Assembly (NCBI GenBank): GCA_040382055.1
Contig: JBEIGE010000015.1
Location: 1 to 64,000, forward strand
Reading direction: 5' to 3'
Length of the DNA stretch: 64,000 nt
DNA from: JBEIGE01 sp040382055
GTDB taxonomy: Bacteria > Pseudomonadota > Gammaproteobacteria > Burkholderiales > Burkholderiaceae_C
The position numbers and the translations under genes were made by a program. The notes under the pieces were generated by a model, which worked only from the letters and a program-made list of their open reading frames with translations, was not told the DNA's origin and ran no database searches. How positions within the stretch are numbered: position 1 is the stretch's first letter; every line of letters starts with the position of its first letter. Positions 42,470-52,244 of this stretch are shown piece by piece.

Positions 42470-42516
42470 CCGCTTATCCTTTGTAGGTTGACAACTCAAG
42501 TGCGCCTGCAGAGAGC

Positions 42517-43326
42517 TCAAACGCCCCTGAATACAGGCTTTCTTTTTTCCATGAAGGCTTTTCGACCTTCGGCATAGTCTTCGCTCTCAAAGCAGCCTTT
42601 GATCAGCGACTGGCACAACTCACGGTTCAGGTCTGCAGACGGTTTCATGATTTCAGCCGTAATCGCCTTGCCCGCCTGCACCGTGAGCGGCGCGTTGGCC
42701 GCAAGGGCGCTGGTGTACTCTTGCAGCAGCGCGTCGAGCTGGTCAGCTTCGCAAACACGGGAAACCAGGCCCAAGGATTTGGCCTCTGCCGCATCGATTT
42801 TGCGTGCCGTAAAGAACAGGTCTTTGGCAGCACCCGGTCCGATCAGATCGACCAGGTTTTTCATGGCGGAATACCGGTAACCCAAGCCCAAGCGGGCTGC
42901 TGGAATTGAAAAGACAGAATCTGAAGAAGCAATCCGGATATCGCAACTGATCGCCACATTGACGCCGCCACCTATGCAATAGCCCCGGATGCACGACAAG
43001 GTGGGTTTACTGAATTGGTAGATCCCCATCAGCGCGTTTTCGGCCATGGCCTCGTAGGTGCTGACAGCCTCCCGGGCGGCTCGCATGTCTTCAAATTGCG
43101 AAATGTCTGCACCGGACACAAACGCCTTCTCCCCAGCGCCGGAAAAAACCACCAGGCGAATGTCAGCGTCGGCCTGGGCCGTTGCGAGCAGGGCCGGTAT
43201 GGCTTGCCACATGTCCACTGACAGGGCATTGTGCCGGGCCGGGTTGTTGAAACGAATGTGCAGCGTTGATGCGTCTTTCCAGACCTGAACACGCTCGGTG
43301 GGTGATTGATAGACAAGACTTGACAT
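42517..43326 (-). CDS. Enoyl-CoA hydratase/isomerase family protein
   Basis: This 269-residue crotonase-fold protein has the oxyanion segments FSGAGEKAFVSGADISQFEDM near residue 70 and SCIRGYCIGGGVNVAISCDIRIAS at about 115. RLGLGYRYSAMKNL follows, where hydratases usually carry the second catalytic Glu; that Glu is not obvious. Hydratase, isomerase or lyase activity therefore cannot be separated. Its ATG overlaps the CoA-transferase stop by one base (TGATG). Confidence 0.9.
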   Translation of the reverse strand: MSSLVYQSPTERVQVWKDASTLHIRFNNPARHNALSVDMWQAIPALLATAQADADIRLVVFSGAGEKAFVSGADISQFEDMRAAREAVSTYEAMAENALMGIYQFSKPTLSCIRGYCIGGGVNVAISCDIRIASSDSVFSIPAARLGLGYRYSAMKNLVDLIGPGAAKDLFFTARKIDAAEAKSLGLVSRVCEADQLDALLQEYTSALAANAPLTVQAGKAITAEIMKPSADLNRELCQSLIKGCFESEDYAEGRKAFMEKRKPVFRGV

Positions 43327-44516
43327 CAGTAGACTCCGGTTGATTTCATGCGTTGAAGGTCCTCGGCGGTCAAGCCCAGTTCACCCAGGATCTCTTCGGT
43401 ATGTTCGCCACGTCGCGGCGCAGCACGTGCGATGGTGCTGGGCGTGCGTTCCAGTTGAACCGGCTGTCCTACCAGTCGTTGCAGCCCCTGGGTGTTGGAT
43501 ACCACCTCATGCACCATGCCCAGATGCTGAACCTGTGGCTCTTCAAACACTTCCTGCAGGTTGTTGATATGTCCGCAGGCAACGCCCCCTTCATTCAGGG
43601 CCTTGATCCAGTAAGACCGGTCCTGCAGGCTCAAGCGCCGGTTGATTTCTGCATTCAAGCTGTCACGGTTGACTGAGCGCCCCATTTTGTCCTTGTAGCG
43701 CTCGTCGGTCACCCACTCAGGAGCACCCAGAATGTCGCAGAAACGCTCCCAGATTTTGGAGCCGAAGACGGCGATATTCATATAGCCATCCCGGGCTTTG
43801 TAAACGCCCGTTGGAATACTGGTGGGATGAAAATTGCCCGCCTGGCTGGCAACTTCGCCATCAATCAACCAGCGCGACGTCTGAAAGTCCATCATGTAGA
43901 CCATAGACTCCAACAACGAGGTGTGCAGCCATTGCCCCTTGCCTGAGGCCTCACGCTCCAGCAATGCAACCAGAATGCCTTGTGCAGCAAAAATACCGGC
44001 GCACAGGTCTGCAATGGGTATGCCCACGCGCATGGGGCCCTGCCCAGCCATACCCGTGACGGACATCAAGCCACCCATGCCCTGGGCGATCTGGTCAAAA
44101 CCCGGACGGGATGCCAGCGGCCCGGTCTGGCCAAAACCGGAAATACTGGCATAGACCAGGCCGGGGTTGTCTTTGCACAGGGTGTCGTAATCGATACCCA
44201 GCCGGAACTTCACATCGGGCCGGAAATTTTCTACCACCACGTCCGCACCGGCAATCAGCTTTTTCAGCACGCTGATGCCTTCGGGCTCTTTCAGGTTGAG
44301 GGTAATGGAGCGCTTGTTGCGGTGCGTGTACTGGTAATCAGACCCATCCTGCCCGCCCAGCGTGTCGTCACCCCGCATGTGCTCGGGCATCTGCACCTGC
44401 ACAACATCAGCGCCCCAATCAGCCAGCTGGCGGCAGGCCGTGGGGCCGGCTCGGACCTGGGTCAGGTCTATGACACGAAAGCGCTGGAGTGCAGCAGATG
44501 CTGGCTGGTGGGGCAT
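43326..44516 (-). CDS. CaiB/BaiF family CoA-transferase (class III)
   Basis: This 396-residue family III CoA-transferase has VIDLTQVRAGPTACRQLADWGADVVQVQ, then SITLNLKEPEGISVLKKLIAGADVVVENFRPDV and GFDQIAQGMGGLMSVTG, with an Asp near residue 170 in the family position. It moves CoA between carboxylates such as a dicarboxylate and succinate. It is first in an operon with the enoyl-CoA hydratase, MDR and perhaps the Bug protein: a small degradation route for an imported organic acid. ATG 44516 is used; the longer frame enters the divergent kinase promoter. Confidence 0.92.
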   Translation of the reverse strand: MPHQPASAALQRFRVIDLTQVRAGPTACRQLADWGADVVQVQMPEHMRGDDTLGGQDGSDYQYTHRNKRSITLNLKEPEGISVLKKLIAGADVVVENFRPDVKFRLGIDYDTLCKDNPGLVYASISGFGQTGPLASRPGFDQIAQGMGGLMSVTGMAGQGPMRVGIPIADLCAGIFAAQGILVALLEREASGKGQWLHTSLLESMVYMMDFQTSRWLIDGEVASQAGNFHPTSIPTGVYKARDGYMNIAVFGSKIWERFCDILGAPEWVTDERYKDKMGRSVNRDSLNAEINRRLSLQDRSYWIKALNEGGVACGHINNLQEVFEEPQVQHLGMVHEVVSNTQGLQRLVGQPVQLERTPSTIARAAPRRGEHTEEILGELGLTAEDLQRMKSTGVY

Positions 44517-44588
44517 GGTTGGAATCCAAGTCTGATTAATTCGAATAGGACAGATTGTGCCTCCCATTTTTCAGAAAGATAATGAGGC

Positions 44589-46655
44589 ATGCTGAACGAA
44601 ACCCAAGGCAAATCACTTTCGCAACTCATTGAAGAGCTGCGAACTTACCAATCCGAACTCGAAACCCAGAACGAGGCACTGAGGTACAGCCGGATCGCGG
44701 CTGAAGGCGCTTCAGAACGGTTTGAATCCCTGTTCTCCAAGGTGCCGCTGGCGCTGATGGTGGTCGACGAGCTGGGCATGGTGGTTCAAAGCAACAGCAT
44801 GGCACTGCGGCTGTTCAGACCCCTTGAACACGACCCGCCGCTGAACTTTTTGATTCCCCTGGTAGACGCCCAGCATGTCAGTCGGGTCGAGCAGAAGTTT
44901 GAGCAGGCACGACGCGAGGGCAAATGCGAAATCACCGAGGTTGTTTTTTCGCGCGGGTCTGAGGGCTTTTTCACGGGCGATCTGCACATGGCTCGCATTG
45001 AGTACTCGCAAGACGAACTCGCACATTTCATCTGCGCCATCGTTGATCAGACCCCCTTGCTGTCCGAGCGGCAGGCCCTGACAGAGAGTGCCTCCGAGCT
45101 CAAGCAACGCAATAGCGAATTGCGTCAGAGTGAAAATCGAATGGCGGCCATCATCAACTCGTCCCTTGACGCCATCATCTGCGTGGGAACTGATCTGCGC
45201 ATCACGGTATTCAACCCGGCTGCAGCCACCTTGTTCGAGTGCACCGAAAGCGAGGCACTGAACTCCTCGCTGTCCCGTTTCTTGCCCGACGCCATAAACG
45301 TCATCTCTGCCACCCAGGCTGGCAACCACACTTTGCTGGGAGAAATGACCGGTTTTGCTGCCAGTGGCAAAACCCTGGCGCTCGAAGTGAGTACCTCCTG
45401 TGAACGTCAGGTACTGGGCAATGTGACCACCGTTTTTGCCCGTGACCTGACCGCTCGCAAGGCCATGGAACGGCAACGGGACACGCTGGAAGCCCAGCTT
45501 CGGGAGTCCCAAAAAATGCAGGCTGTTGGCACCATGGCTGGTGGTATTGCGCATGATTTCAACAATATTCTTGGCGCAATTTTGGGTAATGTGGAACTGG
45601 CCAAACAAGATGTCGATAAAAACTCCAACGCCCGGGTCAGCCTGACCGAGATTGAAAAAGCCGGCAGACGTGCCAGAGACCTCGTGAGCCAAATCCTGGC
45701 CTTCAGCCGCAACGAATCCAAGCAACGCCTGCCCGTCAATCTGGAAGACGTGGTGCTGGAAACGATACGCCTGGTTCAGGTGACCTTGCCCGCTGATATT
45801 GATTTGAAGGTGGATCTGGCCACTGATGTCCCCGCCATCCTGGCTGACTCCACCCAGGTACAGCAGGCTCTATTGAACCTGTGCACCAACGCCGTCCACG
45901 CCATAGGCACGCAAGGCGGCTCTATCCGCATCCAGTTGGAGAAGTCACAGCTTGCAGACCTTGAGGCCGACAAGCTTGGATTAGCTCTTGGCGTCTATGC
46001 AAAACTCACTGTCTCAGACACTGGCGAGGGGATGGACAAGGATACCTTGCAGCGAATCTTCGAGCCCTTTTTCACCACCAAACAGGTCGGCCAGGGAACA
46101 GGCCTGGGCCTGGCTGTGGTTCATGGCGTGATGCGGACGCATTCCGGGTCAGTTGATGTGCGCAGCACCAAGGGTCAGGGCAGCACATTCACGCTGTTTT
46201 TTCCTGCCCTGGAGCTGGAATTGCCTGTCGAGCCCATGAGAGACACGGACAAGACCCACCCCGATGCCAGTGGCGAGGGCAAGCACGTGATGTATGTGGA
46301 TGACGACCAAGCCCTGGTTTTCCTGATTGAGCGCGCCCTGGGCAGAAGGGGCTTCCAGGTAAGCAGCTTCACTGACCCCAGGATGGCCATTGAGGCCCTG
46401 CGCGCCAACCCTGAAACCTACGACCTGCTGGTGACCGACTACAACATGCCGGGCTTCAGCGGCATTGATGTGCTGCGGGAAGCGCACCTGATCCGGGCTG
46501 ACCTGCCCGTTGCCCTGGCATCGGGTTATGTCACGCCCGAGATCGAAAATGCAGCCATGGCCGAAGGTGCGCGTGCACTGATTCACAAGCCCAACGACGT
46601 CAGCGAGCTCTGCGACACCATGCATAGACTGATGCGCAGCCCCCTCAACACCTGA
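44589..46655 (+). CDS. Hybrid sensor histidine kinase with two PAS domains and a receiver
   Basis: This 688-residue cytoplasmic kinase has no membrane helices. It holds a short coiled-coil (QLIEELRTYQSELETQNEALR), PAS 1 at about 40-150 and a second coiled-coil. PAS 2 follows at about 180-300, then HisKA with GGIAHDFNNILG (His near 321). HATPase comes next, with NLCTNAVHAIG, DTGEGMDKDTLQRIFEPFFTTK and GTGLGLAVVHG. The C-terminal receiver domain has VMYVDDDQAL and the phospho-acceptor LLVTDYNMPG near 616. No response regulator is adjacent, so output is unknown. The pseudouridine synthase gene begins 2 bases after the stop. Confidence 0.93.
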   Translation: MLNETQGKSLSQLIEELRTYQSELETQNEALRYSRIAAEGASERFESLFSKVPLALMVVDELGMVVQSNSMALRLFRPLEHDPPLNFLIPLVDAQHVSRVEQKFEQARREGKCEITEVVFSRGSEGFFTGDLHMARIEYSQDELAHFICAIVDQTPLLSERQALTESASELKQRNSELRQSENRMAAIINSSLDAIICVGTDLRITVFNPAAATLFECTESEALNSSLSRFLPDAINVISATQAGNHTLLGEMTGFAASGKTLALEVSTSCERQVLGNVTTVFARDLTARKAMERQRDTLEAQLRESQKMQAVGTMAGGIAHDFNNILGAILGNVELAKQDVDKNSNARVSLTEIEKAGRRARDLVSQILAFSRNESKQRLPVNLEDVVLETIRLVQVTLPADIDLKVDLATDVPAILADSTQVQQALLNLCTNAVHAIGTQGGSIRIQLEKSQLADLEADKLGLALGVYAKLTVSDTGEGMDKDTLQRIFEPFFTTKQVGQGTGLGLAVVHGVMRTHSGSVDVRSTKGQGSTFTLFFPALELELPVEPMRDTDKTHPDASGEGKHVMYVDDDQALVFLIERALGRRGFQVSSFTDPRMAIEALRANPETYDLLVTDYNMPGFSGIDVLREAHLIRADLPVALASGYVTPEIENAAMAEGARALIHKPNDVSELCDTMHRLMRSPLNT

Positions 46656-46657
46656 CC

Positions 46658-47329
46658 ATGCCTTCAGATGCCCAGGCCGGCAACATTGACGTGCTCTATG
46701 TTGACGACGCGCTTGTTTTTCTGAACAAACCCGCTGGCCTGTTATCTGTTCCCGGCAAAGGCGAAAACAAGCAGGACTGCCTGAGTACCCGGGTGCAACA
46801 GGTCTATCCGGATGCACGGGTGGTTCACCGGCTGGACATGGCGACTTCGGGTGTACTGCTGATGGCACGTGGGCTTGAGATGCAACGTACCCTGAGCCGG
46901 GCATTTGCAGAGCGCCAGGTTCACAAACGTTACAAAGCCATCGTCCATGGAACGCTGTTGCCCCCGGACTCAGGCTGGGGGCTGATCGACCTGCAGATTG
47001 CAGTGGATTGGCCCAGAAGGCCTGTGCGCATCATTGACACGGCCAACGGAAAACCCAGCACCACCCGCTGGCGGGTGCTGGACCATTTCAAGCACGCCAC
47101 AGGACCCACCACAGGTGTTGAGCTCGAACCGATGACCGGCCGTTCCCACCAGCTCAGGGTGCATCTGCAGGCCATCGGGCACGCCATTGTGGGGGATGCC
47201 CTATACCCCCAGATGTCATCGCCAAGCTCAGCGGCAAGTCACCGACTGTTGCTCCATGCCTGCGAATTGGCGCTGCGACACCCTGTGCATGGACATCAAG
47301 TTGTTGTCCGCTGCGAAGCTGATTTTTGA
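46658..47329 (+). CDS. RluA-type pseudouridine synthase
   Basis: This 223-residue catalytic domain of the RluA family, without an S4 domain, has VDDALVFLNKPAGLLSVPGKG and RVVHRLDMATSGVLLMA with the catalytic Asp at about 62. It also has HKRYKAIVHG and MTGRSHQLRVHLQAIGHAIVGDALY. It isomerises uridines in rRNA or tRNA; the short form resembles RluA and RluE-like enzymes. It starts 2 bases after the kinase gene, probably by transcriptional convenience. Confidence 0.9.
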   Translation: MPSDAQAGNIDVLYVDDALVFLNKPAGLLSVPGKGENKQDCLSTRVQQVYPDARVVHRLDMATSGVLLMARGLEMQRTLSRAFAERQVHKRYKAIVHGTLLPPDSGWGLIDLQIAVDWPRRPVRIIDTANGKPSTTRWRVLDHFKHATGPTTGVELEPMTGRSHQLRVHLQAIGHAIVGDALYPQMSSPSSAASHRLLLHACELALRHPVHGHQVVVRCEADF

Positions 47330-47404
47330 AATGGTAAGTTCAGTGCCAGCATTCAAGCGCAAACTCGCGCAAACCAAACCCGATTTCAACCTGAGGAGAT
47401 AAAC

Positions 47405-48592
47405 ATGAGCCGTGAAGTTGTTGTTGTCAGTGCTGTGCGCACCGCTATTGGAACCTTTGGCGGAAGCCTCAAAGATACGCCCCCCATTGATCTGGCAGCG
47501 CTGGTGATTCGTGAAAGTCTGGCCCGTGCCGGCACAGACGGCAAAGATGTGGGCCATGTGGTGCTGGGTCATGTGGTCAATACCGAGCCCCGGGACATGT
47601 ATTTGTCTCGCGTCGCTGCCATCCAGGGCGGATGCGCCGAGGGAACACCCGCCTTCAACGTCAACCGGCTGTGCGGCTCGGGCCTGCAGGCGATTGTCTC
47701 GGCCAGCCAGGCCATCCTTCTCGGTGATTGCGATGTGGCGATTGGCTGCGGCGCGGAAAACATGAGCCGGGCACCCTTTGCCTCGCTCAATATGCGCTGG
47801 GGTGCCCGCATGGGTGACACCAAAATGACCGACATGATGATTGGTGCCCTGCACGATCCTTTTCACAACATCCACATGGGCGTGACCGCAGAGAACATCG
47901 CCAGCAAGTGGGGGATTACCCGCGACATGCAGGACGCACTGGCCGTAGAAAGCCACAACCGGGCTCAGCGCGCTACCGAGGCAGGCTACTTTGTCGATCA
48001 GATTGTCCCGGTCGTCCTGAAAAGCAAAAAAGGGGATGTGAACTTTGTCAGCGATGAACATTTCCGGGCCAACTGCACGCTGGCTGACATGGCCAAGCTC
48101 AAACCGGTTTTTGCCAAGGACAACGGCACCGTGACCGCCGGCAACGCCTCGGGCATCAACGATGCTGCAGCCGCCGTGGTGATGATGGAAGCAGACACCG
48201 CCAAAGCCCGGGGGCTCAAGCCGCTGGCACGTCTGGTGGCTTATGCCCACGCCGGTGTGGACCCGAAATACATGGGTATCGGCCCGGTTCCGGCGACTCA
48301 GCTGGCCCTGAAAAAAGCCGGCCTGAGCGTGAATGACCTAGACGTGATTGAAGCCAATGAAGCGTTTGCGGCGCAGGCCTGTGCCGTGACCAAAGACCTG
48401 GGGCTGGACCCGGCCAAGGTCAACCCCAATGGCTCCGGAATTTCATTGGGCCACCCCATCGGGGCCACAGGTGCGCTGATCACCGTCAAGGCGCTGCATG
48501 AACTCCAGCGCATACAAGGCCGCTATGCCCTGGTCACCATGTGCATAGGCGGCGGGCAAGGCATTGCCGCCATTTTTGAACGGGCGCGCTAA
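47405..48592 (+). CDS. Acetyl-CoA acyltransferase (thiolase)
   Basis: This 395-residue thiolase has VVVVSAVRTAIGTFGGSLKD at the start, the nucleophile in RLCGSGLQAI (Cys near 90), and NEAFAAQACAV. GHPIGATGALI carries the His and CIGGGQGIAAI the second Cys. It catalyses beta-ketoacyl-CoA condensation or cleavage, as in beta-oxidation or polyhydroxyalkanoate precursor supply (PhaA/BktB type). A strong GAGGAGA lies 6 bases before the ATG, showing high expression potential. It is convergent with the dioxygenase gene, overlapping by 4 bases at the stops. Confidence 0.95.
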   Translation: MSREVVVVSAVRTAIGTFGGSLKDTPPIDLAALVIRESLARAGTDGKDVGHVVLGHVVNTEPRDMYLSRVAAIQGGCAEGTPAFNVNRLCGSGLQAIVSASQAILLGDCDVAIGCGAENMSRAPFASLNMRWGARMGDTKMTDMMIGALHDPFHNIHMGVTAENIASKWGITRDMQDALAVESHNRAQRATEAGYFVDQIVPVVLKSKKGDVNFVSDEHFRANCTLADMAKLKPVFAKDNGTVTAGNASGINDAAAAVVMMEADTAKARGLKPLARLVAYAHAGVDPKYMGIGPVPATQLALKKAGLSVNDLDVIEANEAFAAQACAVTKDLGLDPAKVNPNGSGISLGHPIGATGALITVKALHELQRIQGRYALVTMCIGGGQGIAAIFERAR

Positions 48593-49401
48593 GTTGCGCT
48601 GATCCCCTGAAAACCATTGGCCCTGAAGGTCAGAACCAGCGTATCGCGATAGCCACCGGGCACGCTCGCATCGGCGGGCTGGATCGGTGTTGACTCATGG
48701 ATGATGCGGGAATCATCCAGCAGAAGTACAGACCAGGGGTCGGTCAATGTAAAGCGCTGGCCAGCCGGCCCCGTGGCGTCAAAAACACGGGTTTCGCCGC
48801 CTTTGACTGCCTGTCTTTCAAGTAAAAAAACAGCCACCAGATCCACACCGTCCCGATGGGCTCCCTCGGGCGTGGGCCGGCCTATGCCATCGGTGGTATC
48901 AATACGGAATTGATGGGCCTCAACGAACCAGGGCTGCTCACCTTTGAGGCCGGAGCACACCAACCCCAACCAGCGGATCAGGCTGATCCAGGCGGCGTTC
49001 GCGCCGAGCGCAGGGCTGACGGGGTCAAACCACCGCTGCATGCCGCCATGCAGCGCGTTGTATTCCACCGGTTGCCAATGGGCCCGGTGGGGGACTGGCA
49101 CTACAGCGCCATTGTGGGTGGTGTAACAACTGTGGCGTCGCCTGCGGTAACGCCCGCCATCTTTGAGATGGGCATCAGCCGGCAAGTCATTCCAGAACCG
49201 GTTGAGCTGCAGCAAATCGTCGCGCAAGACGCCTGCCTGTTGAGCCACGTCGCTGCCACTCAAGATGGCATAACCGTTTGTTTTGAGAATCTGGTCAAGT
49301 TCACCCGTATCAACCAGCACGGGGGGGAGAATCAGCTCAGACACTTGAGAGGGCCATCTGGTCAATGTCAGCGTGGGGAAGCGTCGTTGGTGGCGCTTCA
49401 T
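48589..49401 (-). CDS. 2-oxoglutarate/Fe(II) dioxygenase family protein
   Basis: This 270-residue protein is of the PF10014 (2OG-Fe dioxygenase) type: FVEAHQFRIDTTDGIGRPTPEGAHRDGVDLVAVFLL, where HRD supplies two iron ligands, and a distal LLDDSRIIHESTPI with the third His. Relatives include free amino-acid hydroxylases such as isoleucine dioxygenase, so an amino-acid substrate is possible. The start is uncertain: ATG 49401 lies 64 bases inside the end of the upstream gene, while GTG 49344 would give a start just before SELILPPVLVDTG. It is the third gene in the ligase-LLM-dioxygenase series. Confidence 0.85.
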   Translation of the reverse strand: MKRHQRRFPTLTLTRWPSQVSELILPPVLVDTGELDQILKTNGYAILSGSDVAQQAGVLRDDLLQLNRFWNDLPADAHLKDGGRYRRRRHSCYTTHNGAVVPVPHRAHWQPVEYNALHGGMQRWFDPVSPALGANAAWISLIRWLGLVCSGLKGEQPWFVEAHQFRIDTTDGIGRPTPEGAHRDGVDLVAVFLLERQAVKGGETRVFDATGPAGQRFTLTDPWSVLLLDDSRIIHESTPIQPADASVPGGYRDTLVLTFRANGFQGISAT

Positions 49402-50410
49402 TCATGGCCGGCAAAGCAAATTCGCGGGCCAGCAATTCGTAGGAGCGTCGGCGCACCTCGGGGTCATGGGTCCAGGTAATCACGACCAGTTCATCAACCT
49501 CAAGTTCGGCGGCCAAGTGTCTGAGTTTTGATCCCACCTGCTCGGCACTGCCCACCAAAGCCCGGCTGCGCAACTGGCTCAAAGCCGGCTGCTCGGCTGC
49601 CGTGTAAGCCCGTAAAGCCTGCTCAGGCGGCAACAGGGGGCCGAGTTGACCGGTGTTGCGGTCCATGCGCCAACGCTCCCGGCTCTGAAGCTGGAATCTG
49701 GCTTCTTCTTCGGTGTCAGCGGCCAGGGCCCAGACGCAAACTGCCGGCTTGGGCCTTGGGTTCTCGGCACAAGCCCGGAAACCCTGGCGATACAGATCCA
49801 TCGCCTCCTTGGCACCTTGACCATCGGTGATGAAATACGCAAACGCGTAAGGAAGTCCGTAATGCGCGGCCAGCTGGGCTCCATAGTCTGAGCTTCCAAG
49901 TATCCACAAGGCAGGGTTGGTAGGTCCCGATGGACAGGCTTGAACTTTGTGTCCGGGATGTCCGGGCGGCAAGGCCTGGCCCGTCACCCAGGCCTGCAAC
50001 TCCAGTACCTGACGGGGAAAGTTCTCGGAAGCGCTGCGATCCGGGTTGAGCAACTGCGCGGTCGCCCAGTCACTGCCCGGTGCGCGGCCCAGACCCAGAT
50101 CAATGCGCCCGGGGGCCAGTGCATCAAGTACCCGGAACTGTTCAGCCACCTTCAGCGCTGCATAGTGGGGCAGCATCACCCCCGCACTGCCGATGCGAAT
50201 GCGCGTGGTACGGGCTGCAATGGCTGCCATCAGCACCTCGGGCGCGCCGCCCACAATGGTGGGGTGGCTGTGGTGCTCACTGACCCAAAACCGGTGATAG
50301 CCCAGTTGTTCGCAGTGTTCGGCCAAGGCCAGGGTGTCGCGGATGGCCGCGGCCTGGGTCTGGCCGGCCACCGCCACCGATTGGTCCAGCACGGAGAGTT
50401 TGATCGTCAT
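49337..50410 (-). CDS. LLM-class flavin-dependent oxidoreductase
   Basis: This 357-residue luciferase-like monooxygenase-fold protein has KLSVLDQSVAVAG, HRFWVSEHHSHPTIVGGAPEVLMAAIAART and GSAGVMLPHYAALKVAEQFRVLDALAPGRIDLGLGRAPGSD. It probably uses FMN supplied by a separate reductase. The substrate is unknown. Its ATG overlaps the stop of the acyl-CoA ligase gene (ATGA), so it is translationally coupled to it. Confidence 0.9.
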   Translation of the reverse strand: MTIKLSVLDQSVAVAGQTQAAAIRDTLALAEHCEQLGYHRFWVSEHHSHPTIVGGAPEVLMAAIAARTTRIRIGSAGVMLPHYAALKVAEQFRVLDALAPGRIDLGLGRAPGSDWATAQLLNPDRSASENFPRQVLELQAWVTGQALPPGHPGHKVQACPSGPTNPALWILGSSDYGAQLAAHYGLPYAFAYFITDGQGAKEAMDLYRQGFRACAENPRPKPAVCVWALAADTEEEARFQLQSRERWRMDRNTGQLGPLLPPEQALRAYTAAEQPALSQLRSRALVGSAEQVGSKLRHLAAELEVDELVVITWTHDPEVRRRSYELLAREFALPAMNEAPPTTLPHADIDQMALSSV

Positions 50411-52107
50411 GTTGTATTTGCTTTTTGTTCGGCTTCCTGCAACGCACGCCACATCACCTTGCCCGCGCCACTTTTGGGCAAGGCCTCGACAAACTGAACC
50501 ACGTGCGGCACCTTGTACACCGCCATATTGTCGCGGCACCAGGCAATCAGCTCTTGCTCGCTGATTTTTCCCTTGTGCGTGGCCCGTAAAACCACCACCG
50601 CCTTGACCGATTCGCCGCGGTAATTGTCTCGGGTAGAAATGATGCAGGCCTCTTGAATGGCGGGGTGCTTGAACATCAGGGCCTCCACTTCTGCAGGCCA
50701 GACCTTGAAGCCCGAGGCATTGATCATGCGCTTGAGACGGTCGGTCATGAAAAAATAACCTTCCTCGTCTATCCGGCCCAAATCCCCGGTACGGAAAAAT
50801 CGTTTGCCTTCAAAGTCTATGAAGGCTTCTGCGGTCGCTTCAGGGCGCTTCCAGTAGCCTTGAAATACGCATGGCCCCCAGGTGATGATTTCCCCGGACT
50901 CGCCCACTGGCATCTCCTTGAGCGTTTCGGGGTCCACCACACGCGCATCCACCCCCATGTAGGGGATGCCCAGGCACTGCTGCTTGGGTGCATCGGACGG
51001 ATTGGCATGGGACGGTGCGGCGGTTTCAGTCAGACCGTAGCCCTCCACATAACGCAACCCGAATTGTTCCCACAGCCGCTGCGCCACTGCTTGCGGCATG
51101 GCCGCACCTCCGCCACCGATATGCAACAGGCTTGACAGGTCAAACTGCTCAAAATCCGGGCTGGCCATCAGGTCGATCACCATGGTGGGAATGTTGGTCC
51201 AGTGCGTCACGCGCCGCGCGGCAATCAGCCGCCCTGCCAGATTGCGGTCCCAGCGCGGCATGATGACCAGTGTTGCCCCCAGACGGATGCTGGTGTGAAG
51301 CACGCTGACCATGCCGGTGATGTGAAACATGGGCACCACCACCAGCATCACGTTTTCTGCAGAGCCGCTGGCCCACAGCCCGGTGGCCACCGCGTTGTGC
51401 ATGATGCTGGCATGGGTGTGCATGCAGCCTTTTGGCAAACCCGTAGTGCCGCTGGTGTAAGGCAACAAGGCCAGGTCAGTCGGGCCTACCTGCAACTCCG
51501 GTAAATGATGTGACTGCGCCTGCGCGGCATCCCAATCATGAACCTGGCCATCCTTGAGCGCGGGTAGCGCGTGGCGGGTCAGCAACCAGGTCTGCCAGGC
51601 GGCTATCGGCGCTTCATCGCCCGAAACTCCGGAATCAAAGGCATCGGTAAATTGCGTCACGATCAGGTGGGCCAATCGCTTGTCCGGCTCAAGTGCATCG
51701 CTGGCCTGCGCCAACTCCGGGGCCAGATCGCCGCTGGTGATGGCCACCCGAACATCGGGATCCAGGATGTAATGCTTGAGCTCTTCCATGCGGTTCATGG
51801 GATTGACCGGCACCACCACCGCGTTGGCCCGAAGAATTCCAAAGTGGGCAATGACCAACTGCGGGCAGTTCTGCAGGACCAGCGCCACCCGATCACCCTT
51901 TTTGACCCCCAGCCCATGTAGATACGAGGCCATGCGCTCTGCTTTTTGTAGCAATTGCACATAGGTGATTTCACGCCCGAAGAACACCAGCGCCACTTTG
52001 TCAGGATAGCGCCGGGCGCTGGTTTCAAGGTTATCCCATAAGGATGTGGCCGGTGGAATCAGGTGATGGGGCAGGCGTTTGGGCCAGAATTTGAAATGAG
52101 CACGCAT
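50407..52107 (-). CDS. Long-chain fatty acid-CoA ligase-like AMP-forming enzyme
   Basis: This 566-residue adenylate-forming ligase has LALLPYTSGTTGLPKGCMHTH near 195, RYVEGYGLTETAAPSH near 350, the hinge TGDLGRIDEEGYFFMTDRLKRMINASGFKVWP and the final Lys in KSGAGKVMWRAL. It is closest to long-chain or aromatic acyl-CoA synthetases. ATG 52107 is firmly set by AAGGAG 5 bases upstream, so the long upstream frame is not used. It begins an operon with the LLM and dioxygenase genes, divergent from the amino-acid ABC operon. Confidence 0.93.
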   Translation of the reverse strand: MRAHFKFWPKRLPHHLIPPATSLWDNLETSARRYPDKVALVFFGREITYVQLLQKAERMASYLHGLGVKKGDRVALVLQNCPQLVIAHFGILRANAVVVPVNPMNRMEELKHYILDPDVRVAITSGDLAPELAQASDALEPDKRLAHLIVTQFTDAFDSGVSGDEAPIAAWQTWLLTRHALPALKDGQVHDWDAAQAQSHHLPELQVGPTDLALLPYTSGTTGLPKGCMHTHASIMHNAVATGLWASGSAENVMLVVVPMFHITGMVSVLHTSIRLGATLVIMPRWDRNLAGRLIAARRVTHWTNIPTMVIDLMASPDFEQFDLSSLLHIGGGGAAMPQAVAQRLWEQFGLRYVEGYGLTETAAPSHANPSDAPKQQCLGIPYMGVDARVVDPETLKEMPVGESGEIITWGPCVFQGYWKRPEATAEAFIDFEGKRFFRTGDLGRIDEEGYFFMTDRLKRMINASGFKVWPAEVEALMFKHPAIQEACIISTRDNYRGESVKAVVVLRATHKGKISEQELIAWCRDNMAVYKVPHVVQFVEALPKSGAGKVMWRALQEAEQKANTT

Positions 52108-52244
52108 AAAAACTCCTTGATCCCAAAGCCTACCTTTTCTTTGCCCGCGACGACATCGGGATATGCCCCAAGCATTGTCGCCAACGAGACCGCTGCATCG
52201 AAACGACCTAGAAGCTAATATCAACACTCTGGAGAACCGCCCAC
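52108..52244. promoter_or_regulatory. Divergent intergenic region, ligase operon versus amino-acid ABC operon
   Basis: These 137 bases must carry both promoters. A CTGGAGA ribosome-binding site lies at about 52230 before aapJ. No regulator-binding palindrome stood out by eye. Confidence 0.4.

Noticed and set aside
44712..45725. 337-residue minus-strand frame
   Set aside because: Antisense to the hybrid sensor kinase; composition typical of a shadow in GC-rich DNA.
47228..48250. 340-residue minus-strand frame
   Set aside because: Antisense to the thiolase and pseudouridine synthase genes, with no recognisable motif.
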